Positions 11,531-22,157 of a stretch of 64,000 nt of DNA are shown one piece after another. Both the position numbers and the translations under genes were made by a program. The notes under the pieces are model-generated. The model ran no database searches. It worked only from the letters and a program-made list of their open reading frames with translations, and was not told where the DNA came from. The first letter of the stretch is position 1; each line of letters opens with the position of its first letter. The DNA lies in the NCBI GenBank assembly GCA_021030905.1, contig JAGFMI010000009.1, forward strand, positions 186,001 to 250,000, read 5' to 3'. The DNA comes from Pyrenula massariospora (taxonomy: Eukaryota > Ascomycota > Eurotiomycetes > Pyrenulales > Pyrenulaceae).

Positions 11531-12934
11531 ATGACAACCGCAAAGCGATTGTCCCTTGATCTCCTTCCGGCAGAGATCCTGCAACATATCGCAGGGCTCG
11601 GCAACTGCGACGCAGCTATTGCCCTTGGAATGACAAGTCGAAAGCTGCACGTTGCATGTGATGATGTCCATGTCTTTCGGCGCATTTTGGAGAACGGAAA
11701 TGGGATGCGCAATGAGGACTGGCGATGTGCGGCTCTGAACAAGGACTCGCCGTTAGCGGATTGGAAAAGCTATGCGCTGGCAGATCAAAGGGTTTGGGAG
11801 CTCCAGCATGACAGAAATAGGTCTACTGGATATCTGCGGCTGTGGCTCCCGCAGCTGTGTGCGCTGAATCGTGAGCTACCTTTTCTCGTATCGTCTCATC
11901 CCATGGCGCATTTCGATCTTAGCACTGCTTTACAGGTACCGTGACTGCGGAACTCAAAGCCTGATTAGGAAAATGAGCCTATTGGAAATTCTTTGATTTG
12001 AAGCTCTGTTCTTCTCTTTGATCCGTACACCTTCCTCTATTTTCTGTCACACACTCACCTGAATTTGATAATGGCCAACCCTGAACCAGATCCTGCCATA
12101 AAGTACCGTCGCCCACCGCAAATCTGCAGTGAAGAACACTTTTTTGATCTGGAAGCCGCAATACAGAATCCTGACTGGGTAGCGCTCGGCTTCTGCGACA
12201 GCGTATCTTGTCTTTCGATCCCGCCATCCGTAGCTTTATCAGGTTCACTCTCGGATCAGGGTGGCTTGTCCGGCCCATTGATTGCTCATGTTGACGAGCA
12301 GATGATATCAAGAGCACAAATCTCTCACGCATTTGCCGCAGCGTTTTTTCAAAGTTTTGCTACGCAGCTAAGACATTCTATTGAAAGAAACGAGGTACAT
12401 CGACTTGGATTCCGGCCGGTGCCCCGGCGCGAGCGGCCTCCTGCGATGAGCTCTATACCGTTCCACACTTTTATGGCTCTGCCGACGCCTTTCTTGAGTG
12501 ACGCAGATCGCAGGTTCGCGACTTGCCATCTGCCTACCATGCTTTCACTAGAGTTCCTTTGCACAAGCTCCTGGACTGGCTACTATACCTACGCCTCACG
12601 CACTGGTCACGCACAACGTTTCGATCCCGCCATGACAGATATCCGCTTTCGCGTTACTCACGACGGCCCGCTTGATGTATCCATACAATCTGATTCCGGC
12701 GTGGATGGTATAGGACGGTTTACACTGTCGGGGAGGATTGCAAAAGACTCTGGTAGGATGTACATGATTAAGCAGTACACTTCTGGTGGGCCCCATCGGT
12801 GGACTTGGGATGCGTTAATGACGCCGTTCGGGATTTTTGGTGGTTGGGGACCGCGGTCAAGATATGTTGGTGCTTATATTTGGTTATGGAAGGATGAGTG
12901 GACAGAGAATGTGCCGACTCATCTCGATTCATGA
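11531..12934 (+). CDS. F-box protein with a conserved C-terminal domain (splice joint uncertain)
   Basis: The first exon encodes an F-box at about residues 7-50 (LDLLPAEILQHIAGL ... AIALGMTSRKLHVAC), predicted to bind Skp1. It runs open to a stop at 11942. A second open block, from 12002 to 12934, encodes a region ending with a Trp-rich stretch (HRWTWDALMTPFGIFGGWG) that resembles C-terminal domains of fungal F-box proteins. The two lie 60 bp apart, so I treat them as one gene. The splice joint is not settled: donor GTACCG at 11936 is phase 0 and fits acceptor AAG at 12103, while donor GTGAGC at 11871 fits acceptor CCAG at 12089. Alternatively the second block is a separate gene starting at ATG 12071. 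Confidence 0.6.
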
Positions 12935-14523
12935 AGAGGGAATCTCTTTACGACTACAACTGTGGAAACGCAGGACGTTAGTCGAGAAGCTTGTCCATCC
13001 CTCGAGACCGCTGCACAGACTACCCTGTGGACACCAACGTTAAGATTCATGGGGAGATCTCTAAAACTCTGCTGCTCTCTCACATCAGCCGAGCTGTGTG
13101 CAAGGCAGGAGCTGGACGCAGGTTGAAAAATTTGCTCCGAAAGTGTCGTGTCGAATATTAGAGTTGCGATGAAGCTGAATCATGGGAGAAGCAATGGGAA
13201 AGGGAAGATTTGGCGGCCGTATAACTTCGTCAGGTCATGCAAGGAAAGTGGGCATTTGGAGAGGAGATGGAGGCGGAGTCGCTTGCCTGAACATCAATTT
13301 TGTTAGCTGGCAGGAGTAGGATAGTGTGCTGCTAGTCTGTTCTATTCGTCTGGTTCTTACAGCCTTCTAGGATACATATGAAGTCTAAATGCTGGTCGTC
13401 AAGACGTCGTAAACCTTGCTCACTTAAGTTGCACCAACGAAATGAAAGCGAGGGAAACCTTGATGGTCTGTGTCTGGCTGCTGTAATGCGGCATTTCTTC
13501 GGACGTGGACTTTTTCTGCCTTCATCCCCATCTTGGTCAAATGAGCGCTCTTTCAATGACAGGCACAGATTGATTGCAGCGCGTTGCATGAGACAGCGAG
13601 CTTTGACCTGTCCTGCACAATCCTTGAAGGCTCAATAGCGCGAGCCATAAGCTGCCTGGATGCGCCGCAAAACAACAGAGCGGGATTCGGTTTCACAACA
13701 GCCCTCCTTGTCTGACGGGCCGGAGCGCGGATCACGCAATAATCCTGCCCGCGTCCTCCTCACCTTGTACCATGCAGTACCTTCCAATGTCAACCAGGAC
13801 AGCAGCTGTCGAAACGTCAGTCTGTGAAATCATCCCCTCCGGCCAACCTCCACGCCGTCCTTCATTGCAAACGTGGCAGCGGCCCCGTAAGCGGCTAAGC
13901 GCGGGCGCCTGTCAGCGCTCGTCCGTCCGCCGCTCGTGCGCCTCCCCAAGCGAACGCTCGACTACCACCGACCTTCAGCGGCACACTACAGGAACTAATG
14001 CAGAGACCTGGGGCCCAGAGCGCTGGGCCCCTAACAAGCGTTGGTACGTACTTTTTAGTCCATGTCGATGCAACTCCGGTACCGCAGTACTTCTAATCTA
14101 CGAATCGAAGTGATCTGCCTTTGCCGCCCGTGGGTATGGTAGGCTTATGCTAAACCGTTAGCATCCGGTGAGCCTGCGCCTAGTGAAGGCCCAGTGGTTT
14201 GGATGAACTGTGGAAACGAGAGCTTGAAAATTGGCCGAGACCGAGGAATGGGTAGTAGAGGTAGGTGGCGGGGCGATTTGGGCAAATTTCCAATTGCGGT
14301 TTCGTCAGTGGATGTGGTTGTGGACTGGGTCACTTTATATGAAGGGCGTTGTTTCCCTGTACCATGCGCTTGCCGTGTCTGAGGTTTTGTTGTCACTCTC
14401 ACTTCGTTCATTTGCCACCTGGTCTGATCACAGATCCTTCAAGCCTTGTACACCAAATTTTAAAGCTGTTAATTGACTTTTCCTCCAACTGATTTTCTTG
14501 TCAATACATTGAGTTGAGCCATC
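12935..14523. other. Intergenic, no supported gene
   Basis: Frames here (for example 13378-13638 and 13772-14113, plus strand) have Arg/Ser-biased composition and no family signature. I see nothing I can support. Confidence 0.45.
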
Positions 14524-15418
14524 ATGTCTTCTCCTTCCTCCCTGATCTCTCCTACCTCTCCAACCTCACCCACCTCTAGCACCTTCTCTATTCCGGAGAC
14601 CACTTCTACCGGCCTTCTTTGGGTCTCTTCTCGAATAACAGACCCTACCTTCTCCATCGAGACTTTGGACGCCTGGTATAAAGAGCATACACGAGATGTA
14701 CTTACCTGTCCCGGAAATGCCGGCCGTACGTCTCCGATATTCCTGACTGCATCACCCATCTTATTCATTTAAACGGAGACATACGTCTTGTGTATTATTT
14801 CTCCATTTCCAGGTCTAACTTACCTTTCTCCTGACAGTGTTCCTTCGTTACAATAACCTCTCCACCTATCCTGCACCAAACCCGTCCACGCCAGACAACG
14901 CCGTCTCCCGCCCTTGGTCCTTCCTAACGCTCGTAAAAGCCCCCACTACCTCATGGCTCTCAAGTCCGGACTTCCTTTCCATCCGACACGATAGCGCCGT
15001 CCTTCCTCGCCGCGCAGACGGGTCCCTTGGCTGGATCTCTGACGTTTCCCTAGCCGCATTGAGAGGCTACGAACTCCTCCCGGAGCTGAGCGTCTACGGC
15101 GGGATGCCCGAAGGCGGGCCGAAGTTTCTGGTCAGCGTGCAGGCGAACGACACCTCACCCCGAGAGATGATCGAACGGATTCAAGATACAACTACTGGGA
15201 TGGAAGGTTTCTGTGGCGGGATTGGACTTAGATTTGACGACAACGCGGTACGAAAATTTGGCGAAAGTGGCGATCTGCCGAGACTGTTGCTCCTTTTCGC
15301 TTTCAATGGAGAGCGTGCTCCTGAGATTGAAGATGGCAAGCTTGGGAAAGCGGCGGAGAGGGTGGACACTTGGGAAATGAGGTCCGTTGCAGGGGAGGCC
15401 GGAGTCAGATTGGGTTGA
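14524..15418 (+). CDS. Hypothetical protein, possible EthD-like alpha/beta-barrel fold
   Basis: Two exons, 14524-14725 and 14838-15418, joined over a 112 bp phase-1 intron (donor GTACGT, acceptor GACAG), give about 260 residues. After a 25-residue Ser/Thr/Pro leader the protein has LLWVSSRITDPTFSIETLDAWYKEHTRDVL (split here as LLWVSSRITDPTFS then IETLDAWYKEHTRDVL), which resembles the start of EthD-type dimeric alpha/beta-barrel domains where a strand is followed by a helix carrying a conserved W..H. Similar fungal proteins are usually annotated as hypothetical. No active-site pattern could be read. No signal peptide or membrane segment is seen, so it should be cytosolic. The fold assignment is tentative; the exon joint is well supported. 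Confidence 0.72.
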
Positions 15419-16084
15419 TAACTTGTCTCTGGCGTGATGTGTCTTGGTTGTGCATGGGAGACGGTGCACTGGGCCGGCGCGGGGAATTCGTGGCTGTGTT
15501 TTGATAATGTCGATATGAAGTCCTGCGTGTCAACTCTGTGCATTGGTGTTCTTTATGATGGATTTGTTGAAATGGATGAGTCGTCATGTCAAGGTATGAT
15601 GGACGACCAAAAATGATCACTAACTCAACGTGGGTTTTTATTAGATCACGATTCTGTCGTAGACATTATATCTATGAAATTCAAGTCTATGCTCTGTTCC
15701 ATTTCTGCGTGGTTTGTCGTTGGTGTTTGTTGGGTTGAATTACATCCTTGATGTCCGTCCATCGCGCTATGCTGCCCCTAGGAGCCACGGTGGTCATAAG
15801 AGAGAGAGGATACTAAGTCATAAAGGATAATGTTCTACAGATGAAGCTAATGAGTTGAAAATAGGAAACATATAAAACTCTCAACTCAAGAGCTCCTTTC
15901 TCAGCCTCACAGGCAAGGCTGAAGAGCAAAGCACCACATTAGGCTTAGCGTAATTCGTGTACGGTCTTGGCGCGAAAGCTTCAAGTGTCGAGCGTGGTAC
16001 TCCAAGTCAATCAATCCATTGCTTCAAGACTGGCCCCCTCCCCAACCTGGCCTTCCCTACCTCTCACCTTTGTGTAGAGTGAAT
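15419..16084. other. Intergenic, no gene seen
   Basis: 666 bp between two plus-strand genes, presumably the 3' region of the hypothetical protein gene and the promoter of bL36m. Short antisense frames only. Confidence 0.5.
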
Positions 16085-16563
16085 ATGCTTCTTCTCCCCC
16101 TACTCCCGAAGCGCTTCCCTCCCGTCTCCCGCCTGCCTGCCTTGACGTCTCAAACTCAAGTTTTCCGCCATGTCCACACCAACAGCTCCGCATCTAGATC
16201 CATATCGAACATACGGCCTCTTCTTTCTCAACCCGCTGGTCTTCTGTCGAGAGCTGGATATTTGCAGAGCGTGAATCAAAGTCGGGGCATGAAGACACGC
16301 TCCTCGGTCAAGAGGTTATGTGATGGATGCCAGGTAAGCTACGCACTTCCTACGAAATCTACAATCCTCCGACCCTGGGGGGAGACGATTGTTCCAAGAT
16401 TGTATATGCTGACAAATTTCCATTAACATACAGCCAGTGAAGAGGAAAGGGAGAGTGTATATAATCTGGTGAGTTGCCCATCCAACATTTCTGTGAGGAG
16501 GATGTCTTGCTGACCTGTTGCAGCTCGAAAAATCCGAAGCATAAGCAGCGACAAGGGAAATAA
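16085..16563 (+). CDS. RTC6: Mitochondrial large-subunit ribosomal protein bL36m
   Basis: Structural zinc-ribbon protein of the mitochondrial 54S ribosomal subunit. Three exons, 16085-16333, 16434-16468 and 16524-16563, join over 100 bp and 55 bp introns to about 107 residues. Residues 1 to about 68 are an Arg/Ser/Leu-rich mitochondrial presequence. The mature part is a complete L36 domain: MKTRSSVKRLCDGCQ, then PVKRKGRVYIIC from the 35 nt exon, then SKNPKHKQRQGK from the 40 nt exon. The CxxC, the later Cys and the His of KHKQRQG are the zinc ligands known for the family. The last two exons are far too short for simple frame scanning and are recovered only by recognising the domain. Start codon: first ATG in frame, upstream of the presequence. 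Confidence 0.95.
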
Positions 16564-18948
16564 GGTCAATGGCCCTCAGGAAAGATAATTACAAATAGCC
16601 CGGACATGAGGGGATACGCACGCGGCAAGGCTGAAATGGGATCGTTTTCATTTTCATTGGATGGGCAGCGGCCGTCTACAAACAGCGGTGCAGACGCTGC
16701 ACGTCTTCAAAGAGAAGCAACAGCACTCCTCAAGCAAGTATGGAAGCGCCAGATGAAATCGATCGAGCAGCCCGACACGAATTATGCATTCCAGTTGCAG
16801 AACGACCTTCGATCCTCTCGCCGAGCCAACTCTACCATGGGCCAAATTCTCGTTTGGACGTTGTGTTCGACAAGAGGACTTGTTGCTAGCCACGAGTCTC
16901 TATTCGATCCAAGGTCTTTCTGGGAGAGGCAAAGGCGTACAGTGGTCGCGAAAGCAACATTGGAATACGATGAGCACATTAAGAGCTGATGAGAATTTCA
17001 AGACCAATGCGAGGAGAAAGAAAAAAGAAACTCAAGGCACTTGTTCAACCATGCGTTTTCTAGGTATATATAGCTACCAGAAACATCAACACTCTCCCAA
17101 TCTATCGATTCCGATCCAATTCATGCTCAACTTCCCGCTCGGTTCGCCACTTCCCTCCCATCCCTACCTTGTACGTGCACAACACTCACTCTTTCCCCAC
17201 CGCTACAACCCGTTTCTCTTACCAAACGAACAGTCTCTACACTATCCCATCCCTCCATCACCATGCCATCACCAAATTTCCCTCCACGCCGGATCATTCC
17301 TCCACCTTCCCTCCCCTCCCCTTCCCTCAAGCACTACTCTGCCACTAAACATCGCCATCGCCATTGTCAATTCCTATCCCCGTGCCGATCACCACCCCTT
17401 TCCCCCTATTTCATCCCTACTCTCAAGTTGATTTGCCTCGATCATACGTAAGCCTAAATCATCCCGATCCGTGGACGAAGATACGGATTCTACAGCTTCT
17501 CCGCGCATGGCATACCAGTGGAAACGGTTGATGCTTGCTTGCCTCTTTCTCTAGTGTCTTGGGTGCAATGTGATGTGATATGTGTGTGGCTATGGCTACG
17601 ATGACGGCTATAGCTGTGGCTGCCGCTATCTGGCGGATGTCGATCCATTTTAGCAGACTGTACCGCGCTGGGAGGCGAGGCCACAGGATTGGCGGTGGTG
17701 GGATAGGGTTGGGGTTGGATGGGGTTTTGCTACAGCATTGAGTGGATAAGGAGAGGATTGGAAGAATACGGGCGGTTTTAGGGGATGGCTGTGGCTAGGT
17801 TGGGTGTGAGTAAGGAAATGGAAACGTTGCATGGAGATGGGTATTGGTAGGAATATAGGGGGCAGTGCAGGTGGGGAAGGAAGAGAGATGGAAGAGGTGG
17901 CAATGGGAAAGAGGGTGGTGGTGGTGTTTGCTGGATGGATGGATGGATGGATGGATGGATGGATGGATGAATGGATGGATATCGTAGCGCTTGGGTTTAG
18001 ATTTGGATTTAAACGAGCGGAAGAGGCGAGCGGAGAATTTGTGGAAGGACAGAGGAGAGGAGAGAGGACTTCGCGGTGCTTGTTCGGTAATGGAGTTGTG
18101 AAGTGGAGCGTCTAGGAGGGGTGTCTAAGATGGAATCGAGGTGTGTATCTTGCTAGTACGCAGGGTGTCTTGTGTACAATGATTGTCTGCAGGGACGGTC
18201 CTTACGAGAATGGGTGCAGGCAAGAGTACATGCATGTGTGGGCGAGTCGTGTTGGCGTTGATCACTCTCTACATCTATATGCTTTGGGTTAGGGGAAGAC
18301 CTGTTTGAGGGAGCTAAGGAGGAGAGGGGAGGGATTGGGAATTGATGATCTTGCTTGCTGGCAGATAGACGGTTTGAGTGATTTGTATTGCCATATTGGT
18401 TGAGATATATGGTGTGAAAAGTAATATGCTAGGGCAGAGATCGAGTTTGTGAGGTGGGGATGGAGTGCAGGAGAAGGCGAGATGGTCTGGGGGAGGGGGG
18501 GGGTGATGGACCAAGGTGAGACAGAGGATTGGGTGTCAGCCGGATTGGTAGGCGGAAAGGGGATTATTAAGGAAATTGCGAGGCAGGTGCGGTGGTCCTG
18601 TCGCGGTCTACGTTCGCGAAAGGACCGTACTTGATTGCGATGGTCTGGGTGAATCATTCAGAACGGTGGTTCAGGGAAGTTATTGGTATTGGTAAGAAAT
18701 TAGTTGAGGGTGTCAACAAAGGTCGGATCTGTCTTGTGATCTCTAATTGCCCCTGCCATGCTGCCCAGGCGAAATGCAAAGAAACTTTCATCGTTCGCAA
18801 CATCATGTTCGTGACGATCTGATACTCCAGGAAATCCCACGTTTCCCACCAGAGCATACCCAAATCTGTCCCCAAATCGCTCATCATATTCCTGCCTTCT
18901 CTTGCTGTGAGATGGCCTGGTACCTCGCGTCTACCCTAGCGCGTCCTT
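16564..18948. other. Gene-poor, low-complexity stretch
   Basis: About 2.4 kb with C/T-rich (17.1-17.45 kb) and G/A-rich (17.7-18.6 kb) segments and a GGAT microsatellite. Open frames follow this bias on both strands and have no family character. I see no supported gene. Confidence 0.5.
17932..17980. repeat. GGAT microsatellite
   Basis: About twelve near-perfect GGAT units with a single A-for-G interruption (GATGAATGGATGG), inside a G/A-rich intergenic tract. Such tracts are often length-variable between strains. Confidence 0.95.
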
Positions 18949-21543
18949 CTACCCAGTCTCTGACTTGATACCGGCTGTGTCGACAAGCTTGGAATTCTTC
19001 TCGATCTTAGGCATCTCTGACATTATACCCTCGTAATCGTGCATCTGCTTTGCTACTAGCTCTCGAAGGTCTGTTTTGAAGGGCAAATCATATTCTGGTG
19101 ATCGATCGCTGGGATTCGTCAGTAAGTCAATATCGTTTTGCAGGCGATCTAAAATGCTCTTCATATTCCTCTTCAGAGAGCCACGTGTCTTTCCGACGGT
19201 CTGACGAAGCTCTTCGCGACTACGGTCTCGAATGCTGATGTACATCTCCGGTCTCCTCAGGTGTTGCAGGACTGCGTCAGCACGATGCTGTTTTGCCCTA
19301 CGACCGGTCTCTAGGTGTAGTGTTGCGTAGAGTTTCTGCATGTCCTCCGCGAGATAACCCTCGTCGCGTGAGGTTGTTGCCTGGTGTTGGATGTCGGAGA
19401 ACTTCTTCGCGAATGTATGAACCTCTCGGTTAGATACCGCAAGGCTATCCCTCTCAGCACACTCGAGGATTTGCAGTAACGCTGGTGGCGCCTCCGCCGC
19501 TTGAGCCTGACCGTGCAGCTTTCGCAGCTCCTGAAGGAGGGGAAACACCCAATTCTCTAGATGATTTTCAATGCTATTACCCAATGCTTCCCACTGGATG
19601 CATCCAACTGAATCGAGAATATCGATCAGGTCTTGATTCCAATTTCTCCCTCTGTGACGTCCTGAGCGGGTTGCAAGCGCATTTATTGTAGAATTATGCT
19701 CCGAATTCCACTTCCAATGTGCCATTGCTACTGCCTTAGCCCTAAGCTGGACTACCTCGGACGAATATGGAGCGCTAATATTTTTCTCAAACTCATATTC
19801 GACAATTTTGTTGAACTCGGCACTCATGTCATTGAGCCTCTTTCGAACATCGTCGAGAGTAAGAACGTTTGCCAAGTCTCTATCACCTTGAACTAGGCCA
19901 GTCTCCAAGTAGATTTGCATCGAGTGAAAGAAGCCGGGGAAAGTGCTGTATACGAAGTTCTCAAACTCCGCTCGCCTTGCCTTGGATGCTATGTCACAAC
20001 ATCTTCGCTGAAGAGATGGTATTCCGGTTGCGTCGAGTAGCTTGTGGTCTTTAAGTGTCTGAAAGTCGTCACTATCCACGCAAAAGACGGGCAAATCCGT
20101 ATGTTTGAATCGGTGGGCATATTGGTCTTTCAATCCAGATTGAACGGTCCTGTTTCGAAGTTCGGCAATTTTGTACGTTAATCTTGCCTCAGCTGACTCG
20201 ATGAGTCTTTTCCGCTCCACGTAATTTAGGCCGTGGCGAGACTCTAATTCTCTAATCTCATCCTCTGCGGCTTGGCGAGTCTCTGGCGGTAATTCTTGTT
20301 TTAGGCGTGAAAGGGCATCCTTAGAGAATTCACCAGCGTGTGTGCAGACGACTGAGATCTTTGGGTGCGCTACTGAGGTTTTCCGGTTTGTTGGCGGAGC
20401 AAGTTCGTCGATCATTTCCTTGACAGAAGAATCGCTTGCGGCTCGTTTGATGCCGACAACAATGAAGACATTGTCACACTGAGCTTGGTATCTCTGAGCC
20501 GATAGTACACGAGCTGGGTTGATGTCTTGAGAGCCGGGAAAATCGGCAAGTCTCACACCAGTCCCAAGGATAGGTGCATCCAAGAACACCCGCATTCTCG
20601 TTACGAATGGCCAAAGACCATCCGCGGTAAACACCTTTATCATTGCATGGATTTCGTCTATGGTGTCTGCCCCAGCACGCCATAAACCCTCGTCCATTCC
20701 TGACCGCCAAGGAATTCGCTCCCAGCATTGTTCTAAATGACTGATTTGCATTTCAAACTCAGCTGATTGTGGGTCTTCCAAAATACGCAGATCCAGATCT
20801 GGATACCTCGCTGGGTTCCCAAAAAGGGCTTGAAGAATGACCCTCGCCATGTCACATTTCCTCTCGGCTTCTGCATAGCCACCGTCATCGATGTCCTGGC
20901 CCCGAATGAGTTTGGGTTCTTTCAGGTCCTCAATCAGTCTTTTTACTTCATGCTTGATGTCCTGTATCTTCAGGCACTCGCATTCAATATAATACTTCTC
21001 TTTTTGAGCCGGGTCATTCTTGAGATATTCGATCACGAAATGCGTTACTGCAGAGCCTGATTCGCCCGTCGCAGCCGCATTAGGGACACCGAGAAGAGCA
21101 TTGATCAAAGTGCTTTTACCATGTCCAGAGACACCAGCGAGGACGATCAACGCAGGGAAGGAATATTCATGAATAAGCATTTGACTTGCTCGGTTGCAAA
21201 GTTCTATGAGAGACTGGTCGTTTTGCATCGTTTTGGGAGTTTTCGCCAAATGTTTTGAAATTGCCAATAACAAACACTTGCAACGCTCAAAAGCTGAAAC
21301 AAGTCTCGCGTCGAGACATGGGTCTTCAACAGTCAAGTTCATACTGTGCTGTAGTGAAGACTGGATATTTGCAAATCTTAAGGGATTAGAAGTGGCAGTA
21401 TCTTCTAGCTCAGAATGACTTGGTTCGTGAGATATTTTCGGTCGTTTGCACGTGGTCCCAGCTTCAGATACAAAATTTTCAGAGTTGGATATAGTTGTAG
21501 TGCCTGGTTCAAATCTGAGTCCTTCATCGCTTAGGGTAGACAT
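18949..21543 (-). CDS. Large dynamin-like / SLIP-GC-type GTPase
   Basis: A single-exon frame of 864 codons. The GTPase signature is clear: G1 P-loop GVSGHGKST at about residues 137-145, a Thr in AVTHF (about 167) as candidate G2, and G3 DFPG at about 334-337. A region reading ISVVCTHAGEF sits where G4 is expected but lacks the usual N/TKxD, as in nuclear GTPase SLIP-GC-like proteins. Between G1 and G3 lies an unusually long insert of about 165 residues; after the GTPase domain come long charged helical segments, consistent with the stalk of dynamin-family proteins. There is no membrane segment or PH domain. The N terminus (1-60) is disordered with a basic KRPK. Function in fungi is unknown; the family is often lineage-expanded. 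GTP binding is inferred from motifs. Confidence 0.82.
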   Translation of the reverse strand: MSTLSDEGLRFEPGTTTISNSENFVSEAGTTCKRPKISHEPSHSELEDTATSNPLRFANIQSSLQHSMNLTVEDPCLDARLVSAFERCKCLLLAISKHLAKTPKTMQNDQSLIELCNRASQMLIHEYSFPALIVLAGVSGHGKSTLINALLGVPNAAATGESGSAVTHFVIEYLKNDPAQKEKYYIECECLKIQDIKHEVKRLIEDLKEPKLIRGQDIDDGGYAEAERKCDMARVILQALFGNPARYPDLDLRILEDPQSAEFEMQISHLEQCWERIPWRSGMDEGLWRAGADTIDEIHAMIKVFTADGLWPFVTRMRVFLDAPILGTGVRLADFPGSQDINPARVLSAQRYQAQCDNVFIVVGIKRAASDSSVKEMIDELAPPTNRKTSVAHPKISVVCTHAGEFSKDALSRLKQELPPETRQAAEDEIRELESRHGLNYVERKRLIESAEARLTYKIAELRNRTVQSGLKDQYAHRFKHTDLPVFCVDSDDFQTLKDHKLLDATGIPSLQRRCCDIASKARRAEFENFVYSTFPGFFHSMQIYLETGLVQGDRDLANVLTLDDVRKRLNDMSAEFNKIVEYEFEKNISAPYSSEVVQLRAKAVAMAHWKWNSEHNSTINALATRSGRHRGRNWNQDLIDILDSVGCIQWEALGNSIENHLENWVFPLLQELRKLHGQAQAAEAPPALLQILECAERDSLAVSNREVHTFAKKFSDIQHQATTSRDEGYLAEDMQKLYATLHLETGRRAKQHRADAVLQHLRRPEMYISIRDRSREELRQTVGKTRGSLKRNMKSILDRLQNDIDLLTNPSDRSPEYDLPFKTDLRELVAKQMHDYEGIMSEMPKIEKNSKLVDTAGIKSETG

Positions 21544-22157
21544 TGTCGTTTGAGAAGGTAGAGGAAACTATCGTAAAGGGAATGTGAGATCTATCCAAAG
21601 GCCCGCTCGAAGAAGCGGATGCCCGCGATGTATTGGGAAACTATTCTCGCGACGAGATTTTTCTCGGAGATTGTGAAAGTGAGAGATGAAAGTTTTGATG
21701 TGGAGGCCAGAGTACAGGCTGCTGCCCAGGCTACTGTACCTTCAAGGTGCTTGGCGGCCGGGATAACATACACTATCAGAAGGTAGGTAAGAGACAAGTG
21801 AACAAGAGTCGTCTCCTGCGTGATTTTGGAAGGTCTTTTTACTTGTGCAAGGCCTTATTGCTATTTAGGTGAAGGTCAAGCCAAAAAATTAAGCGAAGAC
21901 CAAGAAGGGTTGTAGTGTGCAGAAGAGTGGGTTTCCAAGATGAAGGTCTGATAATAAAATAAGCCCAAAGAAAAGGCTACAAAATTAGGCAGCCAACGTC
22001 GATAGCTGGACAGATAAGGCTTGTCATCAGTAATTATCAGAATGCGTCTATGGAAAGTCGCCATGATTTGGTTCAGAGCTGCCACAGTTTTGGTACTCTA
22101 AAAGGCCAAGAGTGAGCCGCAAGCAAAGAAAAAAGTCAGTATTCTTCGTCCTGCCTG
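21544..22157. other. Intergenic, no gene seen
   Basis: 614 bp between two minus-strand genes. It should hold the 3' end of the zinc-finger gene and the promoter of the GTPase gene. Confidence 0.5.

Noticed and set aside
16606-16989. 127-codon plus-strand frame after bL36m
   Set aside because: Mixed composition, overlapped by other long frames on both strands, no domain or start context.
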